A stretch of DNA of 64,000 bases from Desulfuromonas versatilis (GTDB lineage: Bacteria > Desulfobacterota > Desulfuromonadia > Desulfuromonadales > NIT-T3), in contig NZ_AP024355.1 of NCBI RefSeq assembly GCF_019704135.1, forward strand, positions 4,161,034-4,225,033. The letters are read 5' to 3'. Numbering within the stretch: the stretch's first letter is position 1; each line of letters starts with the position of its first letter. A program made the position numbers and the translations under genes. This document shows positions 38,340 to 45,312 of this stretch, one piece after another. The notes under the pieces were generated by a model. That model did no database searches. It had not been told where the DNA came from and saw only the letters and a list, made by a program, of their open reading frames with translations.

Positions 38340-39593
38340 ATGAAAAAACTCGAAGACTACCGCGAAGAGATCGAACAGTGCGTCAAGTGCGGCGCCTGCC
38401 GGGCCCACTGCCCGGTGTTCGGCGCCGAGAAGCACGAGGGGCGGGTCGCCCGCGGCAAGGTGGCGCTGGCCCACGCGCTGCTCGAGGGGGAGGTCGACCT
38501 CGAGGCCAAGGTGCTCGAGGACTTCAGCCAGTGCCTGCTGTGCGGCAGCTGCTGCGCCCAGTGCCCGAACAAGGTGCCCACCGAGGAGATCGTCGCCGCG
38601 GCGCGCCGGCGCATCGCCGGCGAAAAGGGCCTCACCAGCTTCGGCAAGGGGGTGGCGGCGGTGCTGGGGCGGCCGAAGCTGATGAACGCCCTGGCCAAGA
38701 CCGGCGGCGCCCTCTCTTCGCTGCTGTTCAAGAAACTGCCGGAGAACAGCGGGCTGCGCCTGCGCTTTCCGGCCCCCTACCTGGATGCCGAGCGCACCCT
38801 GCCGCCGATCGCCGCCAAGCCTTTCCGCGAGACCGTGCCGGAGCTGATCCCCGGCAGGGAGGGGATGCCGACGGTGGCCTTTTTCACCGGCTGCGGCATC
38901 AACTACATGTACCCGGCGGTGGGCGAGGCGTTTGTCAAGGCCCTCAGGTTCCTCGGGGTGACCGTGCTCATCCCCAAGGACCAGGCCTGCTGCGGCCTGC
39001 CGGCGGTCAGCGCCGGCGCCGAGCAGACCGTGGAGCAGCTCGCCGCGCAGAACCTCCAGGCCCTCACCCGGCAGAAGGCCGATTTCGTGGTCACCGCCTG
39101 CGCCTCCTGCAACGCCGGCGTCGGCAAGATCTACGCGGAGCTGGGCGAGGAATACGAGTCGCTGGCGAAAAAGACCAAGGACATCTTCGTCTTTCTCGCC
39201 GAGCACGGCCTGGTGGAAAAGCTGGCCGCCCTGCCCAAGGCGCAGCAGCGCAAAAAAGTCACCTACCACGACCCCTGCCACCTGCGCACCCGCGGCATCA
39301 CCAAGGAACCGCGGCAGATCCTCGCCGCCCTGCCCCAGGTGGAGTTCGTCGAGATGGCCAACGCCGGTACCTGCTGCGGCCTGGGCGGCACCTACTCGGT
39401 CTACCACTACGAGACCAGCAAGCAGATCGGCGCCAAGAAGGCCGCCAGCATCGCCGACAGCGGCGCCGAGCTGGTCGCCACCGACTGCCCCGGCTGCATC
39501 ATGCAGCTGCAGGACAGCGTCAACCACGCCCACGGCAAGGCCCGCGCGGTACACATCCTCGAACTGCTGGCCGAGGCGCTGCCGGAGGATTAG
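38340..39593 (+). CDS. glcF: Fe-S subunit of D-lactate/glycolate dehydrogenase
   Basis: A 417-residue protein with two N-terminal [4Fe-4S] motifs (CVKCGACRAHCPVFG and CLLCGSCCAQCPNKVP) and two CCG domains (DQACCGLPAVS with TACASCNAG; NAGTCCGLGG with CPGCIMQLQ). This is the GlcF/LutA-type electron-transfer subunit that links the flavoprotein to the quinone pool. It is the last gene of the hydroxy-acid cluster. Confidence 0.93.
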   Translation: MKKLEDYREEIEQCVKCGACRAHCPVFGAEKHEGRVARGKVALAHALLEGEVDLEAKVLEDFSQCLLCGSCCAQCPNKVPTEEIVAAARRRIAGEKGLTSFGKGVAAVLGRPKLMNALAKTGGALSSLLFKKLPENSGLRLRFPAPYLDAERTLPPIAAKPFRETVPELIPGREGMPTVAFFTGCGINYMYPAVGEAFVKALRFLGVTVLIPKDQACCGLPAVSAGAEQTVEQLAAQNLQALTRQKADFVVTACASCNAGVGKIYAELGEEYESLAKKTKDIFVFLAEHGLVEKLAALPKAQQRKKVTYHDPCHLRTRGITKEPRQILAALPQVEFVEMANAGTCCGLGGTYSVYHYETSKQIGAKKAASIADSGAELVATDCPGCIMQLQDSVNHAHGKARAVHILELLAEALPED

Positions 39594-39627
39594 CAAAACA
39601 CGCCAAGGGTTGGCTCTTGCCCCCCCC

Positions 39628-39749
39628 TTTGAACCCGCCGCAGCGAAGTGGAGGTTTCGGGAAACAGCCGTGAGCTTAAGCGAAGCGCATGTGAACGGCC
39701 CCGAAACATCTGCGTAGCGGAGGGCACCTGCGTCAGCAGGCGGGTTCAA
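39628..39749. repeat. Structured palindromic element of unknown type
   Basis: Nested complementary segments: TTTGAACCCGCC/GGCGGGTTCAA at the ends, GTTTCGGG/CCCGAAAC inside, and GCCGT/ACGGC further in. Together they could fold a ~120-base multi-stem RNA or DNA cruciform. A second hairpin, AACCCTTTG/CAAAGGGTT, follows at about 39771-39796. The 365-base gap 39594-39958 holds these elements, a terminator and a heptamer array, but no gene. Confidence 0.65.
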
Positions 39750-39852
39750 CGGGGGCGCCCTTTGGGATCCAACCCTTTGGGCGAGCAAAGGGTTGGGCGG
39801 CGTCGGGGGCCGCGTCCCCCGGGTCTTGCTTTTGATTTGAAGGTCCATTAAA

Positions 39853-39880
39853 AAGGGAGAGCCGAATTTGGCTCTCCCTT
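39853..39880 (-). terminator. Terminator of the lytic transglycosylase gene
   Basis: An 11-bp perfect stem AAGGGAGAGCC / GGCTCTCCCTT with a 6-base loop. On the minus strand it is followed by TTTTTAATGG. Confidence 0.8.
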
Positions 39881-39916
39881 CGCATTTTCCCAGCCTAGGG
39901 TGGTTGGACCACGAAC

Positions 39917-39950
39917 CTCACCAGTCACCAGTCACGGGTCACCAGTCACC
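39917..39950 (-). repeat. GTGACTG heptamer array
   Basis: On the minus strand it reads GTGACTG, GTGACCC, GTGACTG, GTGACTG, GTG: the same GTGR heptamer pattern as the other arrays. It lies nine bases beyond the transglycosylase stop. Confidence 0.82.
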
Positions 39951-39958
39951 GCCTTTTC

Positions 39959-40705
39959 CTACCCCTGGTACTCCTCGTAAAACCTCTTCACCTTCACCAG
40001 GTAATCGCTGGTCTCCCGCGGCAGCACGTCAATCCCCTTGCGGTCCACGTTGCCCGGCCCCCAGTTGTAGGCGGCCAGGGCCCTGTCGAGATCACCGTCG
40101 TACTTGTCGAGCATCTGCCGGAGGTAGCGCGTCCCCCCCATGACGTTCTGCTCGGGGTCGAGGCTGTCGGTCACGCCCAGGTCCCTGGCGGTCCCCGGCA
40201 TCAGCTGCATGAGCCCCTCGGCCCCCACCGGCGACACCGCCTCGGGGTCGAAGCTGCTCTCGGCCCGCACCACCGCCTTGACCAGGGCGGGGTCGACGCC
40301 GTAGCGCCCGGCGGCCCGCTCGATGATCCCCGCCACCGAGAAGGGGGCGGCCTTGTCGGGGTCCTCGGCCGAATTGACCGGCCCGGGCAGGGCACCGCTC
40401 CCCGGCTGCGGCACCAGCGGTGTGTCAATCTGCTGACTGTTGCCGTAGAGCCCGGAAAGCAGCGGCAGAGGGCTGGCCATACCGTCCAGCAGGCCCGGTC
40501 CGTCCTCGTCATAATCGACCAGCCCGCGCACCATCTGCAGTTGCGCCAGGCGGGCCACGGCGGCAGCCTGGCGCCCCGCATCCTGCCTCTGCACCGCGTC
40601 AAGCAGCCCGGCGAAGCCCCGGCTGTCCGAAGGCTCCGCCGACCGATCAGCCTTCTTCGTCGCCACCGGAGGGACCGCCTGCCCCGCAATCGGTTTGATC
40701 GTCAT
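39959..40705 (-). CDS. Lytic transglycosylase (SLT domain)
   Basis: A 248-residue protein with a ~120-residue disordered N-terminal part and a C-terminal SLT domain. The catalytic Glu is in AVVRAESSFDPEAVSPVGAE, followed by GLMQLMPGTA, GTRYLRQML and ALAAYNWGPGNV. It cleaves peptidoglycan glycan strands. It has no signal peptide or TM, and the Q/A-rich N-terminus resembles transglycosylases associated with surface machines. ATG 40705 was preferred; a GTG one codon earlier is possible. Confidence 0.88.
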   Translation of the reverse strand: MTIKPIAGQAVPPVATKKADRSAEPSDSRGFAGLLDAVQRQDAGRQAAAVARLAQLQMVRGLVDYDEDGPGLLDGMASPLPLLSGLYGNSQQIDTPLVPQPGSGALPGPVNSAEDPDKAAPFSVAGIIERAAGRYGVDPALVKAVVRAESSFDPEAVSPVGAEGLMQLMPGTARDLGVTDSLDPEQNVMGGTRYLRQMLDKYDGDLDRALAAYNWGPGNVDRKGIDVLPRETSDYLVKVKRFYEEYQG

Positions 40706-40773
40706 CACTGTTCCTTTTCCGAAAAAATCTCTGTCCCGGGAAAATGCAAATTCCGAACCGAGGCCGCGAGAAA

Positions 40774-40801
40774 TTGCTTTTCAGACGCCGCACGCTATAC
40801 T
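40774..40801 (+). promoter_or_regulatory. Putative sigma-70 promoter of the trihaem cytochrome
   Basis: TTGCTT (40774-40779), a 16-base spacer and TATACT (40796-40801), 53 bases before the cytochrome ATG. Confidence 0.45.
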
Positions 40802-40853
40802 CTTCGGACGTTTTGTCCATTTTCTGCAGCAATTTTTCGAGGAGGTTCCAGCA

Positions 40854-41174
40854 ATGAAGTTCAAGGCAGGCTTACTGGCACTGATCGGCACCCTGGTCAT
40901 CAGCGGGGTGGTCCTGGCCGTCCCGCCGGGGCGGGTGCTCGAATTCAACGACAGCCCCCTGGGCAAGGTGGTCTTCGACGGCAAGGTCCACCAGGAGGCC
41001 GGGGCCAAGTGCAAGGAGTGCCACAACGACGAGATGTTCCCCAAGATGAAGCAGGGGACGGTCAAGGTCACCATGGCCGAGATCTATGCCGGCCGCCTCT
41101 GCGGCGTCTGCCACAACGGCAAACGCGCCTTCGGCACCGAGGGCAACTGCGCCCGCTGCCACATCAAGCCCTGA
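40854..41174 (+). CDS. Trihaem c7-type cytochrome
   Basis: A 106-residue protein with an N-terminal signal peptide (~1-22). Three CxxCH motifs (CKECH, CGVCH, CARCH) and extra histidines (GKVHQ, CHNGK) fit a c7-type trihaem domain. The sequence GRVLEFNDSPLGKVVFDGKV before the first haem is typical of the trihaem family in Desulfuromonadota. It is a periplasmic electron carrier. ATG 40854 has GAGGAGG upstream; the frame opens earlier without a credible signal peptide. Confidence 0.92.
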   Translation: MKFKAGLLALIGTLVISGVVLAVPPGRVLEFNDSPLGKVVFDGKVHQEAGAKCKECHNDEMFPKMKQGTVKVTMAEIYAGRLCGVCHNGKRAFGTEGNCARCHIKP

Positions 41175-41177
41175 TAA

Positions 41178-41215
41178 CGCAAAAGGGGCGCGGTCCAAAC
41201 CGCGCCCCTTTTGCG
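41178..41215 (+). terminator. Strong terminator after the trihaem cytochrome
   Basis: A 17-bp perfect stem (41178-41194 with 41199-41215) and CCAA loop. The stem itself carries an A-run and a T-run, so it may work in both directions. Confidence 0.88.
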
Positions 41216-41247
41216 AAAATTATGTTCGAGCTTCGAAGTTGCAGCCA

Positions 41248-41319
41248 ACTCCTCACTCCTCACTCCTCACTCCTCACTCCTCACTCCTCACTCCTCACTC
41301 CTCACTCCTCACTCCTCAC
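41248..41319 (-). repeat. Tandem heptamer array, 10 x ACTCCTC
   Basis: Ten perfect copies of ACTCCTC plus AC; on the minus strand the unit reads GTGAGGA. It lies just beyond the moaA stop. Confidence 0.96.
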
Positions 41320-41330
41320 GCCTCCAGGCC

Positions 41331-42311
41331 CTACCCCCCGATCCCCTGCATCTTGCGCCCTTCCTGCTTGAAGCCGGGATCATCCATGTGATGCCGCTCG
41401 GGCTTGACCCCCGCGGCGAACCGCAGCAGCTCCTCAAGCTCGGCATCGGCGCCGCTGCCGCGCAGCACCTGGCGCAGGTCGATCTCGTCGGAACAGAACA
41501 GGCAGGGGCGGATCTTGCCGTCGGCGGTCACCCGCAGGCGGTTGCAATCGCCGCAGAAATGGTTGGAAACCGCCGGGATCACCCCCAGCCGCCCCTTCCC
41601 CTCGGGGTAGCGGAACAGCTTGGCGGGGCCGGCCGGCCCCTGGCGGTGGATCGGCAGCAGCATGCCGAGCCGGGAGAGCTCCTCCATGATGGCCTGGGCG
41701 GGGAAACGGTTTTCGGGGGTGTAATCGAGCTCGCCGGCGACGGGCATGAATTCGATGAAGCGCACCTCCCAGCCGCGCTTGAGGGTCAGGCGGGCGAAAT
41801 CGACGATCTCGTCGGCGTTCACCCCGCGGATCGGCACCATGTTGACCTTGAGGGGGGTGAGGCCCGCCGCCTCGGCGGCCTCGAGCCCGGCCAGCACCCG
41901 CTGCAGCCCTTCGCGGCGGGTGATGGCGACGAAGCGCTCCTCGCGCAGGGTGTCGAGGCTGACGTTGACCCGGTCGAGCCCGGCCTCCTTGAGCGGCCCG
42001 GCCAACTCCGCAAGCTGCAGGCCGTTGGTGGTCAGGGTGAGTTCGGGCCTGGACGGCAGCTCGGAGAGCTGGCGGATGAAGCCGACAATCCCCTTGCGCA
42101 CCAGCGGCTCGCCGCCGGTCACCCGGATCTTGCGCACCCCGAGCCGCCCCGCCGCCGCCGCGACCCGCAGCAGCTCCTCGTAGGAGAGCACCTCGCCATG
42201 CTGCAGCGAGGGGACCCCCTCGTCGGGCATGCAGTAGCGGCAGCGCAGGTTGCAGCGGTCGGTGACCGACAGGCGCAGATAATCTATGGTTCGACCGAAG
42301 CTGTCTTTCAA
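41331..42311 (-). CDS. moaA: GTP 3',8-cyclase MoaA
   Basis: A 326-residue radical-SAM enzyme for the first step of molybdenum-cofactor synthesis. The N-terminal cluster motif is DRCNLRCRYCMP and the SAM-binding motif is VTGGEPLVR. The C-terminal second Fe-S cluster is FCGDCNRLRVTADGKIRPCL. It works with MoaC (22061). The C-terminus replaces the usual Gly-Gly end with MQGIGG, which still ends in two glycines. Confidence 0.96.
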   Translation of the reverse strand: MKDSFGRTIDYLRLSVTDRCNLRCRYCMPDEGVPSLQHGEVLSYEELLRVAAAAGRLGVRKIRVTGGEPLVRKGIVGFIRQLSELPSRPELTLTTNGLQLAELAGPLKEAGLDRVNVSLDTLREERFVAITRREGLQRVLAGLEAAEAAGLTPLKVNMVPIRGVNADEIVDFARLTLKRGWEVRFIEFMPVAGELDYTPENRFPAQAIMEELSRLGMLLPIHRQGPAGPAKLFRYPEGKGRLGVIPAVSNHFCGDCNRLRVTADGKIRPCLFCSDEIDLRQVLRGSGADAELEELLRFAAGVKPERHHMDDPGFKQEGRKMQGIGG

Positions 42312-42407
42312 TGCGGCTCCTCGGGTTCCGGCAGGGAAATCCTCGCCGATGGCAGTTGAATTAATTTACCACCACTGCCCGCCCCGCGGCAAGCCCCGGG
42401 TCTCTTC

Positions 42408-42531
42408 TGATTCGTAACTTGAAATCCGTGACTCGTGATTCGTAATTCGTGACTCGTGATTCGTGACTCGCAACCAGTCACCAATCACGGCCTTTCCCGA
42501 GTCACGAGTCACGGTCCTTCCCGAGTCACGG
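42408..42531. repeat. Composite inverted heptamer element
   Basis: Forward units at 42428-42469: GTGACTC, GTGATTC, GTAATTC, GTGACTC, GTGATTC, GTGACTC. Inverted units follow at 42474-42531 (CCAGTCACCAATCACGG, GAGTCACGAGTCACGG, GAGTCACGG). It fills the space between moaA and pilT, both on the minus strand. Confidence 0.88.
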
Positions 42532-42534
42532 CCC

Positions 42535-43605
42535 CTACGCCGCCTGCTTGTTGTTGAGAAACTGCTCGAAGGTGCGTTTCTCCACCGCGCAGCGGTGCGC
42601 CTCTTCCGGGGTGATCTTCTTCTCCTTGAGCAGTTCCATGATCCGCTGGTCCATCAGCTGCATCCCCTCGCCCTTGGCGGTCTGCATGATCGAGGGGATC
42701 TGGAAGGTCTTTCCCTCGCGGATCAGGTTGGCGATCGCTGAATTGCCGATCAGGATCTCGTGGGCGGCGATGCGCCCTTTGCCGTCGGCGGTCTTCATCA
42801 GCTGCTGGCAGATGACCCCCTTGAGGCTTTCGCCGAGCATGGTGCGCACCTGCTCCTGGGCGTCCTTGGGGAAGACGTCGATGATCCGGTCGACGGTCTT
42901 CGGGGCCGAGTTGGTGTGCAGGGTGCCGTAGACGAGGTGGCCGGTCTCGGCGGCGCTCATCGCCAGGGAGATGGTCTCGAGGTCGCGCATCTCGCCGACC
43001 AGGATGACGTCGGGGTCCTCGCGCAGCGCCGCCTTGAGGGCACTGGCGAAGGATAGAGTGTGCTGGCCGACCTGGCGCTGGTTGAGCAGGCTCATCTTGT
43101 TCTCGTGGATGAACTCCAGCGGATCCTCGAGGGTCAGGATGTGCTCCTTGCGGGTCGAGTTGATCAGGTCGATCATCGCCGCCAGGGTCGTCGACTTGCC
43201 GCTGCCGGTGGGCCCGGTGACCAGCACCAGCCCCTTTTTCAGCCGGGTCAGCTTGCGGATCCCTTCGGAGAGGCCGAGTTCGTCGGCCGAGAGGATCTTG
43301 CTCGGGATCATCCGGAACACCGCCGCGATGCCGCGGTGAGTCTGCAGCATGTTGCCGCGGAAACGGGCCAGCCCGGGGATGGCGTAGGCGAAGTCCAGGT
43401 CGCTGGTCTGGTCGAACTCGGCGCGCTGTTCCTGGTCGAGCATCTCGAACAGCAGGGCCTTGGCCTGCTCGTTGCTGAGCGGCGGGTAGTTGAGCGGTTG
43501 CATCTCCCCGTGCAGGCGGAAGATGGGCGGAGCGCCGCTGGAGATGTGCAGGTCGCTGGCGCCCTGCTGCTTCATCATCTTGAAAAGAGCATCGATCTTG
43601 GCCAT
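42535..43605 (-). CDS. pilT: Twitching motility ATPase PilT
   Basis: A 356-residue hexameric ATPase that retracts type IV pili. Walker A TGPTGSGKSTTLAA, the Asp box HILTLEDPLEF, Walker B DVILVGEMRDLET and the His box GHLVYGTLHTNS are all present in PilT order. ATG 43605 has AGGAG eight bases upstream and gives M-A-K-I-D-A-L-F; the frame extends upstream without similarity. No other pil gene is adjacent. Confidence 0.96.
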   Translation of the reverse strand: MAKIDALFKMMKQQGASDLHISSGAPPIFRLHGEMQPLNYPPLSNEQAKALLFEMLDQEQRAEFDQTSDLDFAYAIPGLARFRGNMLQTHRGIAAVFRMIPSKILSADELGLSEGIRKLTRLKKGLVLVTGPTGSGKSTTLAAMIDLINSTRKEHILTLEDPLEFIHENKMSLLNQRQVGQHTLSFASALKAALREDPDVILVGEMRDLETISLAMSAAETGHLVYGTLHTNSAPKTVDRIIDVFPKDAQEQVRTMLGESLKGVICQQLMKTADGKGRIAAHEILIGNSAIANLIREGKTFQIPSIMQTAKGEGMQLMDQRIMELLKEKKITPEEAHRCAVEKRTFEQFLNNKQAA

Positions 43606-44119
43606 AAAGAGAGCTCCTGCGAGGGATGTGTGGAACGCAGCAGAATGATGCAAGAAGAGGGCCCAGCCCTGGCCGGGCCTGCGGTAGACGCTGGAGCCTG
43701 TTGGAATTTCAGGAGACTTTTGTTTTGCGACGGTGAGCGCGACCCCGTCCCGCAACAGAAGGGGCCCTGTTATTTGACAGACCGCCGGGCAAAGCCCAAT
43801 TTGCGGAGAGGAATACGCACCACCCGCTCGCCAGGCTCGCTGAAGGACACGAAAATCACGAAGAAGAGTCAAAACCCTTTGAGATCTCTATTCTTTTCTT
43901 CGTGCTCTTCGTGAACTTCGTGGTAAACAAAGTGGCCAACTGCCACGAACAAAGATTCGACGGATCAGTCCCATCCGTCCAATCGGTCGGAGCCGACGCG
44001 GCCCGAGGCTTTACAGCCCCTCAGCTGTTTCCCGCCAAAACCGGATTGAGTCGAACGCAGCCTTTATGCTAGGCTATTTAATTGTTCGTTCAGCAAGTAA
44101 AGATTTTCGGAGGTCAATA
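43606..44119. repeat. Intergenic repeats between pilT and the PP-loop gene
   Basis: A 514-base gap. It contains a CACGAAG-type palindrome (43846-43925, arms CACGAAG / CTTCGTGCTCTTCGTG) and a GATC/CGGTCGG palindrome (about 43953-44010) related to that at 28250. An AT-richer leader lies before the next start. No gene is supported here. Confidence 0.7.
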
Positions 44120-45097
44120 ATGAGTAAAGCACTGGGGCTTCTCTCGGGCGGACTGGACAGCAGCCTGGCGGCCCTTACCCTCAAGCGCCAGGGGGTCGAT
44201 GTCACCTGCATCTCCTTCGTCACCCCCTTCTTCGGTTCGAAAAAGGCCGAAAAAGCCGCCGCCCAGATGGACATCCCGCTGATCGTCAGCGACATCGGCG
44301 ACATCCACCTGGAGATGGTCAAGAACCCGCGCTACGGCTACGGCAAGAACATGAACCCCTGCATCGACTGCCACGCCATGATGTTTCGCCTCGCTGGCGA
44401 GATCATGGCCAGCGAAGGGTTCGATTTTCTCTTCTCCGGCGAGGTGCTCGGCCAGCGGCCGATGAGCCAGAACCTGACCGCCCTGAAGACGGTGGCCAAG
44501 TACTCGGGGCACCCCGAGCGCATCCTGCGCCCGCTCTCGGCCCGGCTGCTCCCCATCACCCCCATGGAGGAGCAGGGGCTGGTCGACCGGGAACAACTGC
44601 TCGACATCCAGGGGCGCTCCCGGCGCCGCCAGGAGGCCCTGGCCAGAGAATGGGGCCTGGAGGAGTACCCCTCCTCGGGGGGCGGCTGCCTGCTGACCGA
44701 AAAATCCTTCTCCGGGCGGCTGCGCGATCTCTTCGAGCACCAGCCCGAGGCCACCGTCACCGACGTGCAGATCCTCAAGGTCGGCCGCCAGTTCCGCCTC
44801 TCCGATCACGCCAAGCTGGCCCTGGGGCGCAACCAGAGCGACAACGAGGCGATCAAGAACCTGGCCCGCCCGGGGGACACCCTGCTGCGCGCCGCCAACT
44901 TCTCCGGCCCCGCCGGGCTGATCAGCGGCACCCCCGATGCGGCCGACCTGGCCACCGCCGGCGCCATCCTCGCCTCCTACGGCAAGGGGCAGAACGAACC
45001 GCAGGTGGAGATCCTGCTGCAGCAGGGCGAGCGGGAATGGACCATCAGCGTCGCCCCCATGGACCGCGACCAGGTCGCGCGGCTGATCGTCGAGTAA
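44120..45097 (+). CDS. PP-loop tRNA-thiolation-type enzyme with C-terminal NFACT-R-like domain
   Basis: A 325-residue protein. The N-terminal PP-loop ATPase domain resembles MnmA/ThiI (GLLSGGLDSSLAALTL, CIDCHAMMFRLAGE). The C-terminal domain (VGRQFRLSDHAKLALGRNQS, DNEAIKNLA, GDTLLRAANFSGP) resembles the RNA-binding NFACT-R module seen attached to such proteins. It probably modifies tRNA or a related RNA by thiolation, but its substrate is unknown. ATG 44120 has CGGAGG six bases upstream. A terminator follows at 45124. Confidence 0.8.
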   Translation: MSKALGLLSGGLDSSLAALTLKRQGVDVTCISFVTPFFGSKKAEKAAAQMDIPLIVSDIGDIHLEMVKNPRYGYGKNMNPCIDCHAMMFRLAGEIMASEGFDFLFSGEVLGQRPMSQNLTALKTVAKYSGHPERILRPLSARLLPITPMEEQGLVDREQLLDIQGRSRRRQEALAREWGLEEYPSSGGGCLLTEKSFSGRLRDLFEHQPEATVTDVQILKVGRQFRLSDHAKLALGRNQSDNEAIKNLARPGDTLLRAANFSGPAGLISGTPDAADLATAGAILASYGKGQNEPQVEILLQQGEREWTISVAPMDRDQVARLIVE

Positions 45098-45123
45098 CCC
45101 GTCCAATCCACTCCTCACCCACG

Positions 45124-45157
45124 AAAACGCCCCCGGCTCGACAGCCGGGGGCGTTTT
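45124..45157 (+). terminator. Rho-independent terminator
   Basis: A 15-bp perfect stem AAAACGCCCCCGGCT / AGCCGGGGGCGTTTT with a CGAC loop. It lies 27 bases beyond the PP-loop gene stop and ends in a T-run. Confidence 0.88.
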
Positions 45158-45195
45158 GTGTTGAGTCCCAAAGATAAACTCCCAAAACCTCAATC

Positions 45196-45276
45196 AGCCA
45201 CGGATAAGATCGGATAAAATCTGATAAATCGAACAAAGCCATGAAAATCCGAATTGATCAGATTGGATCCGTGGCT
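45196..45276. repeat. CCACGGAT palindromic repeat, copy 4
   Basis: Ends AGCCACGGAT / ATCCGTGGCT enclose AAGATCGGATAAAATCTG-type arms, in the reverse order of copies 1-3. Confidence 0.88.
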
Positions 45277-45312
45277 AAATCCCCTTCTCAGATTTTAGAT
45301 TCCCCCCGCCGA

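Noticed and set aside
38340-38590. Multihaem cytochrome in the glcF Cys-rich region
   Set aside because: The Cys spacing (CxxCxxCxxxCP, twice) is that of [4Fe-4S] ferredoxin motifs, with no CxxCH.
39594-39760. Group II intron or IS remnant at the structured element
   Set aside because: No reverse transcriptase or transposase frame, and the element is only ~120 bases; kept only as a structured repeat.
44370-44384. CIDCH in the PP-loop enzyme as a haem c site
   Set aside because: The protein is cytoplasmic with no signal peptide and is a PP-loop ATPase; the Cys residues fit thiolation or metal binding.
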